51,413 bases of DNA from an uncultured Lentisphaeria bacterium. Lineage in GTDB: Bacteria; Verrucomicrobiota; Lentisphaeria; Victivallales; Victivallaceae. The first letter of the stretch is position 1; each line of letters starts with the position of its first letter. The position numbers and the translations under genes were made by a program. This document shows positions 1 to 8,417 of this stretch, in pieces. The notes under the pieces were generated by a model. That model saw only the letters and a list, made by a program, of their open reading frames with translations, was not told where the DNA came from and did not search any database. The DNA is taken from assembly GCA_903863035.1 (NCBI GenBank), contig CAIPAT010000342.1, positions 1 to 51,413 on the forward strand. The letters run 5' to 3'.

Positions 1-379
1 GATAAAGTGATGTTCGGTTACAGTTACGCGCGATATTTATCTTTATAACTGAAATCAAAATGGGAAAAAAGAAGAAAAATCGCACGGACGGGGTTTTGTC
101 ACTTGCAATATTCCTCTTTATATGTGTCCAAAATGTCCAGGAATTAAGACAAAAGATTGTGAAACAAAAACATTATGCTGAACAGGTCTCTAACATCTCG
201 GAGTGGTTAATATGAGATTCAAAACTTTAGAACTTTAGAATTTTAGAACTGTTCCCGGTATTCTTTATCTGTTTCAGGAAAATTATTATAAGAGGTTTTG
301 TAAAATCCGGATATGCGTCTATTTTTTCATCTTAATAATATTACTTTAAAATCATCAGATATATTCAGAGGTTAACAAA
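1..379. other. Gene-free left edge with dispersed repeat fragments
   Basis: No convincing gene lies here. At 124-141 is the phrase GTCCAAAATGTCCAGG, a form of the GGACA/TCCAAAATG words that recur in other intergenic regions. At 187-205 is GTCTCTAACATCTCGGAGT, the reverse complement of the core of the 52-bp tandem repeat at 46583-46833. At 225-250 the word TTTAGAA is repeated several times. The last 100 bases are AT-rich and end in a GAGG Shine-Dalgarno eight bases before the argH ATG, so the argH promoter probably lies in 260-365, although I cannot point to clear -35 and -10 boxes. Confidence 0.5.
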
Positions 380-1750
380 ATGGCACTTTGGGGTGGACGT
401 TTCAGTACCGCAACCGACAGCGAACTCACAGCGTTCTCTGAATCGGTTTCCTTTGATAAGAGGCTTTACAAATTTGATATCCTCGGCAGCAAAGCTCACT
501 CCGCGATGCTGGCCGCCGCAGGCATTATTCCTTTTGAAACCGCCGAAAAAATTGACATGGAACTCAGTGAGATCGAAAAGCGGATTGACAGCGGCGATTT
601 TAAGTTTACCAGCGAACTTGAAGATATTCACATGCACATCGAAAATGCGCTGATCGAAAAACTGGGCAATGAAGGCGCCCGTGTCCATACCGCCAGAAGC
701 AGAAACGACCAGGTGGCGCTGGATATCCGGCTTTATCTCAGAGAAGAGATTACGCAGATCAGCGCCATGATTAAGGACATGCAGCGGGCGCTGACCGGAC
801 AGGCTGATGCCAACGATAAAGTCATCATGCCGGGGTTCACCCATCTTCAGCATGCCCAGCCGGTATTGTTCGCACATCACATGCTGGCTTATGTGGAAAT
901 GCTGCAGCGCGATATTGAGCGTCTGGGCGACTGCCGCAAACGCATCAACGTAATGCCGCTGGGCTCCGGCGCGCTGGCCGGCACCACCCTGCCGATCAAC
1001 CGTGAATTCGTCCGGGAAAAACTCGGCTTCGACGCGATCACCGCTAACAGCATGGACGCCGTTGCCGACCGGGATTTCGCGATTGAACTGCTGAGTGCAC
1101 TGTCAATTTTTGCCATGCACATCTCCAGACTGTCCGAAGATATCATCCTGTGGTGTTCGCAGGAATATAATTTCATTGAACTGGCGGATGCATTCTGTAC
1201 CGGCTCCAGCCTGATGCCGCAGAAGAAGAATCCCGACATTGCCGAGCTTTCACGCGGCAAAACCGCCCGGGTTTACGGTTCACTGATGGCGCTGCTGACG
1301 CTGTGCAAAGGACTGCCGTTAACCTATAACCGCGATCTCCAGGAAGACAAAGAACAGATTTTTGATGCCATTGACACCGTGAAAAAAATACTTCGCGTAT
1401 ATCCGCCGATGATCGCCACGCTGTCGCTGAAGGCGGAAAACATGCTGAAAGCGGCTTCCGACCCGGCATTGATGGCAACCGACCTGGCTGAAAGACTCGT
1501 CGAACTCGGGGTGCCGTTCAGAAACGCCCATCACCGTGTCGGCGCGTTCGTTAAATGGTGCCGTGACAACAACCAGGCGCTGAATAAAGTTTCGCTGGCG
1601 GAAATGCGCATCTCCATACCGGAAGCCACGCCTGATTTCCTTGAGTTGTTTTCTCCGGAAAGCAGCGTAGCGAAGCGGGAAGTGCCTGGCGGCACCGGAT
1701 TCAAAACTGTCCGTGCCAGTATTGATCTGTGGATTAAGAGGCTGGACTAA
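380..1750 (+). CDS. argH: Argininosuccinate lyase
   Basis: Cytoplasmic enzyme of the last step of arginine synthesis; it splits argininosuccinate into arginine and fumarate. The protein has 456 residues, the normal family length (about 460). Visible motifs are the N-terminal LWGGRF, HTARSRNDQ at 103-111, GSGALAGTTLPINR, and the fumarate-lyase signature GSSLMPQKKNPD at 275-286, which contains the catalytic serine loop. The ATG follows a GAGG eight bases upstream. No other arginine gene is adjacent, so it is a stand-alone copy; it meets a leftward gene tail to tail after 38 bases. Nothing in the active-site motifs looks damaged. Confidence 0.97.
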   Translation: MALWGGRFSTATDSELTAFSESVSFDKRLYKFDILGSKAHSAMLAAAGIIPFETAEKIDMELSEIEKRIDSGDFKFTSELEDIHMHIENALIEKLGNEGARVHTARSRNDQVALDIRLYLREEITQISAMIKDMQRALTGQADANDKVIMPGFTHLQHAQPVLFAHHMLAYVEMLQRDIERLGDCRKRINVMPLGSGALAGTTLPINREFVREKLGFDAITANSMDAVADRDFAIELLSALSIFAMHISRLSEDIILWCSQEYNFIELADAFCTGSSLMPQKKNPDIAELSRGKTARVYGSLMALLTLCKGLPLTYNRDLQEDKEQIFDAIDTVKKILRVYPPMIATLSLKAENMLKAASDPALMATDLAERLVELGVPFRNAHHRVGAFVKWCRDNNQALNKVSLAEMRISIPEATPDFLELFSPESSVAKREVPGGTGFKTVRASIDLWIKRLD

Positions 1751-1788
1751 GAAGGCCGTTCAAGAATAACCGTTACAACTACTGATTG

Positions 1789-2340
1789 TTATTTTTCCGC
1801 ATCTTCGATCTGGGAAACATATCCGGCCCAGGTTTTGATAATGGGGTTTGAAGAGGTTTTCATCTTCTGCGCCTGGCTCGTATTACCATCAGAATCGGCG
1901 TTTGCGGTTTGCGCCACCGGGCCGGCTGGAGCTTGGCTGGCCGGCTGAGACGGATGAACCTCGCCAAGGTTATGGAAATCATTGTTGCCGAAAGGATGTT
2001 GATCAAATGTTACCCCGCTAGCCGTATTGCCGAAAAGGCTTTGGGAAGATGCAGGCTTGGCAGCCGGAACCCGAGCCGGAACTGCGGTATTCTGAGTTGC
2101 TTTTGCCGCCTGGTTATTTTTAACTTCGCCTTGCTGTACCTGTACAGAAGAAACTATTGGGGAGCTGTCACGTTCGCATTGTTTTTTACAGAATTGTGCA
2201 AACGCTTCTTCTTCCTGCTTGAATTTACTAACAATAATTGCGGATCTATGCAACCCCAATAAATCCAGTTTTTCATCCATAACAAGCATTGCTCCGCCAA
2301 TCAAACCGATTATCACGAATGTAGCAATTATAAAATGCAT
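1789..2340 (-). CDS. Small single-TM protein, paralogue of the next gene
   Basis: I do not recognise a family. The 183-residue protein begins with one hydrophobic segment (about residues 3-21, IIATFVIIGLIGGAMLV), followed by a short charged stretch (KQEEEAFAQFCKKQCE) and a long Pro/Ala/Ser/Gln-rich, probably disordered region. It ends in IIKTWAGYVSQIEDAEK. The upstream neighbour at 2436-2912 has the same layout, an HPFG motif in its middle and almost the same C-terminal tail, so the two are tandem paralogues. The N-terminal segment is more likely an uncleaved anchor than a signal peptide, as no clear cleavage site is seen. Function unknown. Confidence 0.7.
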   Translation of the reverse strand: MHFIIATFVIIGLIGGAMLVMDEKLDLLGLHRSAIIVSKFKQEEEAFAQFCKKQCERDSSPIVSSVQVQQGEVKNNQAAKATQNTAVPARVPAAKPASSQSLFGNTASGVTFDQHPFGNNDFHNLGEVHPSQPASQAPAGPVAQTANADSDGNTSQAQKMKTSSNPIIKTWAGYVSQIEDAEK

Positions 2341-2435
2341 TTTCCTGCTCCGTTTTTAATAATACTTTTTCAGGTAATATATTATAGCAATCATTTCATC
2401 AAAAAACAAATTAATCGTAAAATAGCGGTCAACGA

Positions 2436-2912
2436 CTAATCTTTCTCTAAATTCTCGATTGTAGAAACGTAACCGCCCCAGCCCTTAATTACACTGTTTG
2501 CAGCAGAGTCAGGCTGACTGCTCTGAGTACTGGCGGCGTTAACCGGTTGAGACTGGATGCTGTTTACGGATTGACTCCCGGGGGCAGTATAATTCGCGGC
2601 GCGTGACGCTGGAGACAACCTCAAATTAAGCGGCTGGCCGAAAGGCTGACTTAACCGTTTGATTTCTAAACGCGGCCCGAAAGGATGCGGATTCATTTTC
2701 AGGCTGGAAGGCTGGCGGTGAGCAGTCCGAATATTTTCACGCGCTTTCTGCTCCTGGCTGAATTGCTGAAAACGGGATTTCTCCTGCTCCTGCTGCTTGG
2801 CATACCTGGAAGCGTTCTCCAGCATGCCGAGCATGCGGTAGCTTTTAAACATGCATCCAAGAATCGTTAATCCGATCACCATGATCACAAGCATATTGAG
2901 GGCAGCGCGCAT
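2436..2912 (-). CDS. Small single-TM protein with conserved C-terminal tail
   Basis: Hypothetical protein of 158 residues with one N-terminal hydrophobic segment (about 6-22, NMLVIMVIGLTILGCMF). A Gln/Glu-rich, potentially helical stretch follows (YAKQQEQEKSRFQQFSQEQKA), then a Pro/Ser/Asn-rich region with HPFG and PFGQP, and the tail VIKGWGGYVSTIENLEKD. The tail matches the downstream paralogue (IK-W-GYVS-IE--EK). The 95 bases between the two are AT-rich, so they could be cotranscribed. The cysteine at residue 20 lies inside the membrane segment and is not in a lipobox. No function can be assigned. Confidence 0.7.
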   Translation of the reverse strand: MRAALNMLVIMVIGLTILGCMFKSYRMLGMLENASRYAKQQEQEKSRFQQFSQEQKARENIRTAHRQPSSLKMNPHPFGPRLEIKRLSQPFGQPLNLRLSPASRAANYTAPGSQSVNSIQSQPVNAASTQSSQPDSAANSVIKGWGGYVSTIENLEKD

Positions 2913-3047
2913 ATTTTTCTCCGTAAATATAATCCACAGAGTTTATTATAACTCATGAAAGCATATTTTTCTATACTCTGCAAGGAATGCCGCGCCCCCT
3001 CATCATTTTTATGGATGACAAAGGCGGCAACTTATCAATATATGCCG

Positions 3048-3884
3048 CTATTTTGACTTCGACTTAGCTTTGCTTTTATTCCGGTCTATAAAATCATCAA
3101 TCAGCGACCTGGAAATGCTTCCCGGCGCCGGGATTTCAGGAAGAGCATCGGCAGTAAACCAGTCCGCTTCAGTAATCTCAGTGCCATCCGGGCGAATTTC
3201 ACCAGATTCATGTTCAGCCGTAAACCCCAGCATCAGCGAGTTCGGAAACGGCCATGACTGACTGTCAAAATATTTAATATCGCGCACGTTCACCCCTACT
3301 TCTTCAAGCACCTCGCGGCGGACACAGTCTTCAAGGGATTCTCCGGCCTCCACAAAACCTGCAATGGTGCTGAAAAGTCCGGGACGGAAGTTTCTGTTGT
3401 GGGCCAGCAATATCTTGTCCTCATGCAGGACGGAGACAATGACGGCCGGACATATTTTCGGATAATGAGCCGCGCCGCATTTAACGCAAACTACCGCGGT
3501 TTCCACCGGGCTCTGCTTTGTCGCGGTACCGCAGTTATTGCAGAATTTATGGGTATTTTTCCAGGACAGCAACTGGGCAGCCCGGGATGCAGCCGCAAAA
3601 CTGCCCTGATCGAACAATTTGATGGCATCCCTGAACTCCATGTCACAGAAATTTTCAGGGACTTGCAAATCATCATTGATCATCACGCCGAAACATTGCC
3701 GGTCATCCAGTGTTCCCATGCTCATGTATTCAAGTCCGGGCAGCCCGCTAACTTCAAGGCCGGAAAGAAATTTAACCGGCTCAGTTGAGCGCAAATAAAT
3801 ACGTCTTTTTTTGAAAAGCAGAACAATTGCGTTTTCGGGACAGGATGAATTACATTCCGAAACTTTTGCTACTGTGAATTTCAT
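3048..3884 (-). CDS. nudC: NADH pyrophosphatase (Nudix, zinc-ribbon type)
   Basis: Hydrolyses NAD(H), giving a mononucleotide and AMP; some homologues remove NAD caps from RNA. The 278-residue protein shows the family order: a variable N-terminal domain, a zinc ribbon with cysteines at 115, 118, 133 and 136, then the Nudix box at about 176-198 (GFVEAGE...REVLEEVG), followed by SQSWPFPNS at 208-216, the NudC-specific motif downstream of the box. All catalytic glutamates of REVLEE are present. The ATG overlaps the stop of the upstream tatD gene in an ATGA arrangement and has a strong AGGAGAGGG upstream, so the two genes are probably translationally coupled. Confidence 0.93.
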   Translation of the reverse strand: MKFTVAKVSECNSSCPENAIVLLFKKRRIYLRSTEPVKFLSGLEVSGLPGLEYMSMGTLDDRQCFGVMINDDLQVPENFCDMEFRDAIKLFDQGSFAAASRAAQLLSWKNTHKFCNNCGTATKQSPVETAVVCVKCGAAHYPKICPAVIVSVLHEDKILLAHNRNFRPGLFSTIAGFVEAGESLEDCVRREVLEEVGVNVRDIKYFDSQSWPFPNSLMLGFTAEHESGEIRPDGTEITEADWFTADALPEIPAPGSISRSLIDDFIDRNKSKAKSKSK

Positions 3885-4672
3885 TTTTCAGCCCTCTCCT
3901 TTATGTTTAAAAATTTAAAAGCATTAGCGGTCGTTATATCGGCAATGTCTTCAACCGGACATCCCCGAAGTAAAGCAATCTTTTCGGCAACCTTGATCAA
4001 ATAGCCGGGATTGTTAGTCTTTCCCCTGTAAGGTACCGGCGCCAGATATGGAGAATCGGTTTCAACAAGCAGCCGATCAGCCGGAATTACGCGAATATTT
4101 TCATGAATATTCACCGCTTTGGGAAAAGTTACAATCCCGGTAATACCGATAAAAGCTCCAAGTTCCAGAAACTTTTCCGCCCAGGCTGGAGTCCCGGCAA
4201 AACAATGGACCACAAACCGTCCGCCGGAATGCGCAAAATCTTTGAGCAGTGTATAACATTCAACATAAGCATCGAACTTGTCATCCTTGTCCCGGCAATG
4301 GACTATCGCCGGCAGTTTCCAGTCCAGCGCCAGCTCGAGAAATTTATCAAAGACGGCATATTGGATTTTCTTTTCCGAATTCTCATAATAAAAATCAAGC
4401 CCAAGTTCTCCAACTGCCGCCAGTTTCGGATGGCCTTTGAATTCTTCAAACATGGTAATATCATGAACGTATTCGGAAGCGCTGTGCGGATGTACACCGG
4501 CGGCAAACCATGCACATTCGATGTGTTCCGCAAATAACTGCGCTTTCCTGGATTCGTCAAAGCCTGCACCGGCAGCCAGCAGCCAGGCCAGTTCCGGGGT
4601 CTTCACGCTGTTAAAATATTCCTCCGGCGAAACCTCACCGTAAAAATGAAAATGTGTATCAAAAAGTTCCAT
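3881..4672 (-). CDS. TatD-family metal-dependent hydrolase (DNase)
   Basis: Amidohydrolase-fold enzyme of the TatD family, members of which are 3'-5' exonucleases or DNases with two metal ions. Metal ligands are visible as DTHFHF at the N-terminus, GELGLDFYY, IVHCRDKDD, VVHCFAG and ETDSPYLAP. I place the start at the ATG at 4672 (263 residues, usual length) because AGGA lies eight bases upstream and the metal-binding DTH motif is then close to the N-terminus. A longer frame reaches 4747 but adds 25 residues with no family match, and another ATG lies at 4678. The gene is the first of a two-gene unit with nudC. Confidence 0.9.
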   Translation of the reverse strand: MELFDTHFHFYGEVSPEEYFNSVKTPELAWLLAAGAGFDESRKAQLFAEHIECAWFAAGVHPHSASEYVHDITMFEEFKGHPKLAAVGELGLDFYYENSEKKIQYAVFDKFLELALDWKLPAIVHCRDKDDKFDAYVECYTLLKDFAHSGGRFVVHCFAGTPAWAEKFLELGAFIGITGIVTFPKAVNIHENIRVIPADRLLVETDSPYLAPVPYRGKTNNPGYLIKVAEKIALLRGCPVEDIADITTANAFKFLNIKERAEK

Positions 4673-4835
4673 CACCATTCCTGCTTGCACTTTACCCAAT
4701 GCCTTATAACCAATACGGATTTTTGATAATATAACAGCAAAAGTCAAAATGTGAAGAAATCCAGTATGGAGATTTATGAAAAATATGCTATATTAACAGG
4801 ATATTATATTACTTTAATGGTTTTATGGGGGCATT

Positions 4836-6242
4836 GTGGCTATAAAACGCATCGACGAAATCGCAGACAGCTATGATATTATTGTCGCCGGAGGCGGGCT
4901 TGGCGGACTGACCGGCGCAAATGTCCTGGCGAGAAACGGCTATAAAGTTCTGCTGACGGAACAGCATTTTCAACTCGGCGGACTAGCTACTTACTTCCGG
5001 CGCAAACAGCATATCTTTGACGTGGCGCTGCACGGCTTTCCAGTTGGCATGAAAAAAACGCTCCGGAAATACTGGTCCAGAGAAATGGCGGAACACATTG
5101 CGCCGGTTAAGAGTATCCGTTTCGACAACCCGCAATTCAGTCTGGAAACCGATTTCACCGAATCTGACTTCACGCAGAAACTGGTCAGCGTCTTCGGATT
5201 GAAACTCGAAACTGTCCAGGCGTTCTACAGGGAACTTGCCGGAATGAATTTCTATGATGAAAATAATATGACTAACCGCGAACTGTTCGAAAAATACTTT
5301 CCCGGCAGAAATGACGTCGTGCGGCTGCTGATGGAACCGATAACTTACGCCAACGGCTCCACGCTGGACGAACCGGCCATCACTTACGGAATCGTCTTCA
5401 GCAACTTTATGAGCCAGGGCGTTTATACATTTACCGGCGGTACCGACCTGATGCTGCAAATGATGGCGGATGAACTGGAAAAAAATGGAGCCCATCTCAT
5501 CAATCGCGCCAAGCTGGAAAAAATCAATCTAAAAAACGGCAAAGTCTGCGGCGCCGTGATCAACGGCAAAGAAGTAGAATGCCGCGCAGTACTGTCCAAC
5601 GGCAATATTTTGAACACTATTCATGAGTATATTGGCGACCATAACTTCTCTCAAAATTATCTCGACAAGGTTCGAAAAGTAAGATTAAACACCAGCAGCT
5701 GCCAGGTTTACATCGGCCTGAAGCCGGGCGAAAAAATTGATTTCATCGGCGATCTGCTTTTTACATCCACCTGCCCTGACTTCTCGCCGGAAAAACTGAT
5801 CAGCAAAGATGTCACCAGCCGTACTTATTCGGTTTATTATCCGGAAGTACGTCCCGGCAGCAACGATTATACCGTAGTAGCCTCCATGAATGCACGGTTT
5901 GAAGACTGGGTGAACATGACGGACACTGAATATCTGCTGGAAAAGCAGAAATTAATTGAAACCACGCTCGACTCTCTGGATAAATATATTCCCGGCATCA
6001 GGGGGAAAATTGATTATACCGAAGCCGCGACTCCGCGAACTTTCCAGCGTTATACCCTCCACGGCGGCGGGTCATCATTCGGCACCAAGTTTGAAGGGCT
6101 TGAAGTCAGTATGAAACTGTCAGAAGAAATCGGCGGAGCGTTCCACGCCGGCTCGGTAGGAATCATCATGTCCGGCTGGCTCGGCGCGGCCAACTATGGC
6201 GTGATCATGGCGCATAACATTGATAAATACCTCAATTCATAG
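4836..6242 (+). CDS. FAD-dependent oxidoreductase, phytoene desaturase/CrtISO-like
   Basis: The 468-residue protein has an N-terminal dinucleotide-binding motif ([15 protein letters not shown], from residue 18) followed by the second acidic strand end and GGLATYF, typical of the CrtI/CrtISO and amine-oxidase-like flavoproteins. Near the C-terminus TPRTFQRYT and the stretch ending GWLGAANYG fit the FAD-contacting end of this family. Relatives desaturate or isomerise carotenoids or saturate retinol, but many bacterial members have no known substrate, and no carotenoid gene is nearby, so substrate is open. The start is GTG, preceded by GGGGGC. The stop overlaps the end of the opposing gene by 11 bases. 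Confidence 0.85.
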   Translation: MAIKRIDEIADSYDIIVAGGGLGGLTGANVLARNGYKVLLTEQHFQLGGLATYFRRKQHIFDVALHGFPVGMKKTLRKYWSREMAEHIAPVKSIRFDNPQFSLETDFTESDFTQKLVSVFGLKLETVQAFYRELAGMNFYDENNMTNRELFEKYFPGRNDVVRLLMEPITYANGSTLDEPAITYGIVFSNFMSQGVYTFTGGTDLMLQMMADELEKNGAHLINRAKLEKINLKNGKVCGAVINGKEVECRAVLSNGNILNTIHEYIGDHNFSQNYLDKVRKVRLNTSSCQVYIGLKPGEKIDFIGDLLFTSTCPDFSPEKLISKDVTSRTYSVYYPEVRPGSNDYTVVASMNARFEDWVNMTDTEYLLEKQKLIETTLDSLDKYIPGIRGKIDYTEAATPRTFQRYTLHGGGSSFGTKFEGLEVSMKLSEEIGGAFHAGSVGIIMSGWLGAANYGVIMAHNIDKYLNS

Positions 6243-7059
6243 CCGTCTCAATATGCTGTAATAATTTATCCAGAAGATAAACGGAATCCAGATCATCTTC
6301 GATTCGATGCCGTATCACGAAGTCCGGCTCTTTCGCGATGGAGACGAACTGCGATTTTCTTACCAGCATATAAAAAAATGCGGCATCATCCGGCTGGATT
6401 GACTTCTTTGTCGTAAAATAATCCAGATCAATATCCAGAATAAAGGGACATTCCGGCAAATCATTAATTCCAGAACTAGCCGCCATTGGAGCTGCCGCGT
6501 CAAAATTATCCTGCAGAAAATCAGACTCAAGGACACGGTTCGCTTGTTTAATCCCGGAACCGCCGGTATTGATAACGAAAATCATATTTTCAGGTTCTTC
6601 GTAAGTATATGGCGGCAGCGGCGGCGGTGCCTTCGTGCGCCTCATTACTCCCTGCGGACTTTCATCATCCCAATACTGCTTTTCCTCTACCGACCACGTG
6701 GAATTGCCTTCAAACGAAAACACAAACGCGTTTTTTATGATTCCGGCCTGTATGGCGTAATCAATATGCTCATCGTTGCTTAACTTTTTTACTGCAGCAG
6801 CAAGAAGCGCATTATTGTCATAAGCAACGGCTACCCCCATTTCGCTACGCAACATCGCGGCTTTCCGTTCATCCTGTCCGGAAGCTGAAAAAGCATAATG
6901 TAAAAATGCCGGACGTGTGTCGGCATGATAGTCAAAAGTTATCAGCATCGGCGGTTGCGCCGCTTTACGCCGTTTGATTCCCCATGGAATCAGCGTATGG
7001 TGATGTTCTTCGACGATATAAACGGCTTTCCCGCCAATCATCTTTCCGGTATATTCCAT
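6232..7059 (-). CDS. UPF0489 family protein
   Basis: The 275-residue protein carries the two acidic motifs of the UPF0489 (C5orf22-like) family: FDYHADTRP at 42-50 and FILDIDLDYF ending at 215. These resemble the metal-binding aspartates of the arginase/deacetylase fold, so a hydrolase acting on an amide or guanidine group is plausible, but this is inference. A VEEHHH stretch near residues 16-21 is also typical of the family. It is convergent with the FAD oxidoreductase and overlaps it by 11 bases, so the pair share no transcript. Moderate Shine-Dalgarno (TAAGG) before the ATG. Catalytic role unknown. Confidence 0.8.
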   Translation of the reverse strand: MEYTGKMIGGKAVYIVEEHHHTLIPWGIKRRKAAQPPMLITFDYHADTRPAFLHYAFSASGQDERKAAMLRSEMGVAVAYDNNALLAAAVKKLSNDEHIDYAIQAGIIKNAFVFSFEGNSTWSVEEKQYWDDESPQGVMRRTKAPPPLPPYTYEEPENMIFVINTGGSGIKQANRVLESDFLQDNFDAAAPMAASSGINDLPECPFILDIDLDYFTTKKSIQPDDAAFFYMLVRKSQFVSIAKEPDFVIRHRIEDDLDSVYLLDKLLQHIETAMN

Positions 7060-7105
7060 GCCTTAACTCATAAATGGCGGAGTTTTATTCGCCTGTTATT
7101 AAGCG

Positions 7106-8245
7106 TTAAATCTGCGTTTTTCCAACCACATTGATAACTCTTACTCCGCTAAGCAAGTCATGCGGGGCGCGTCCAAAAATATAAACGAAAAGGGGGGCAA
7201 CAATACCAAGCAGCATCATCAGAACGGCAAACAGGAAAGCGCGATATAAATAGACTTCGCTGATATCGTTTTTCGTAATAAAAATCCCCCAGAACCACAT
7301 ACCGAAAGTCTGAGCGAAATACCCCAGCGTCACACCGTAATAAATCATAACCAGGCAGAGAGCTATCACTGCGGTAACGGTGTAAATCTTCTTGAGCGTC
7401 ACAGTCTGAATCCAGCGAGCCTCATTTTCCGTACCGTCCAGGCAAATGTAGGTTTTGCCGCCTTTAATGTCAACCCAAAGCGCACCCTGGATATAACCGG
7501 CAGATTCACAGGCCCTGGTGCATGGCGGAGACTCCGCAGTCAGGTTATCGAGAACCGGCTTCTTCTTCACCGGTTTCACGATTTCCGCGGAAGCGGGCTT
7601 TTCTGCCGCCAGTGCCGGGGCTGCTTCTTCGACCACCGCGATTTGTTTTTTATCAGCAGTGGGAGTTACTACCACTGTTTTAACTTTATGCGGAACTGCG
7701 ACCGGCGGCGCTGAAACATTCTTAGCGGCAGGAACTGCATCCGGAACAGAAACTTCTTTTTCTTCGGGCGGTGCCAGGACATACTGCTGAGACAACGCCG
7801 ACACAGAGTTATCAGTATTTACCCCGGCATCCGAATAGGCATAATAACTGGCAATGGCGAAAAGCGGCAGGAACAGGACGACAGCCAGAAATACCAGGTC
7901 AAAGACAAAAGCCCAAATGCGCGATGAAGTATTTGCCGCCTCAGGCGCATGCTGGTAAGCAAAAGAAGTCTTTTCCTTCTTTGCTTTCTTGAAAATGGAT
8001 TTTATCGAACTCACCGAATCAAGCGCTTTTTGCGACTGACTGGTTGTCTCTTCAAGACGCTTTACCTGCTGGCTCAGGTTTTCTTCAACAAAATCCAGTT
8101 CTGCAACAGTCTTCCACTTCCCCAGCAGCGAGTTCCTTATTGGAGTATCGCCGGTGACCCGGTCCTCGTCAATCCATTTCTTCAGCGTATCCTGATCGGC
8201 AGGGCCATGCTCATTGCCTTCAATATCTTTTATTATGAATTCCAT
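7106..8245 (-). CDS. GYF_2-RDD membrane protein
   Basis: The 379-residue protein starts with a GYF_2-type domain (about 1-55, with GPADQDTLKKWI and GKWKTVAEL), a short charged linker, and then an RDD-type membrane domain: SRIWAFVFDLVFLAVVLFL at about 107-130, further membrane segments after residue 285, and the closing GRAPHDLLSGVRVI. The RDD domain is split by a long Pro/Ala/Val-rich insertion plus a small segment with cysteines (CTRACESAGYIQGALW...TYICLDG). GYF_2-RDD fusions are common in PVC bacteria and their role is not established. The upstream region is shared with the divergent gene at 8418. Confidence 0.8.
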   Translation of the reverse strand: MEFIIKDIEGNEHGPADQDTLKKWIDEDRVTGDTPIRNSLLGKWKTVAELDFVEENLSQQVKRLEETTSQSQKALDSVSSIKSIFKKAKKEKTSFAYQHAPEAANTSSRIWAFVFDLVFLAVVLFLPLFAIASYYAYSDAGVNTDNSVSALSQQYVLAPPEEKEVSVPDAVPAAKNVSAPPVAVPHKVKTVVVTPTADKKQIAVVEEAAPALAAEKPASAEIVKPVKKKPVLDNLTAESPPCTRACESAGYIQGALWVDIKGGKTYICLDGTENEARWIQTVTLKKIYTVTAVIALCLVMIYYGVTLGYFAQTFGMWFWGIFITKNDISEVYLYRAFLFAVLMMLLGIVAPLFVYIFGRAPHDLLSGVRVINVVGKTQI

Positions 8246-8355
8246 TTTGCGCCTGTTTTTAAATTATAAAATTATCAGCATAGATAAGTCTAGATGAATT
8301 AAAGGAAAATTCAAATGCCTTTTTTGAAAAACCTGTGCGACGATTCAGATTGCAA

Positions 8356-8382
8356 TAGACAATTTTAAGGGTAGATTATACT
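8356..8382 (+). promoter_or_regulatory. Possible sigma-70-like promoter for the gene at 8418
   Basis: TAGACA (8356-8361) and TATACT (8377-8382) each match five of six consensus bases, but the 15-base spacer is shorter than ideal. They lie in the divergent intergenic region 36 bases ahead of the ATG. Confidence 0.3.
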
Positions 8383-8417
8383 ATGTTTTATTTTCAACAT
8401 TATGGAGAGCCTGAAAG

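Noticed and set aside
60..215. A 51-codon ORF (MGKKKKNRTDG...) with a hydrophobic stretch
   Set aside because: It runs through two dispersed repeat words (the TCCAAAATG phrase and the reversed 52-bp array core) and has no ribosome site.
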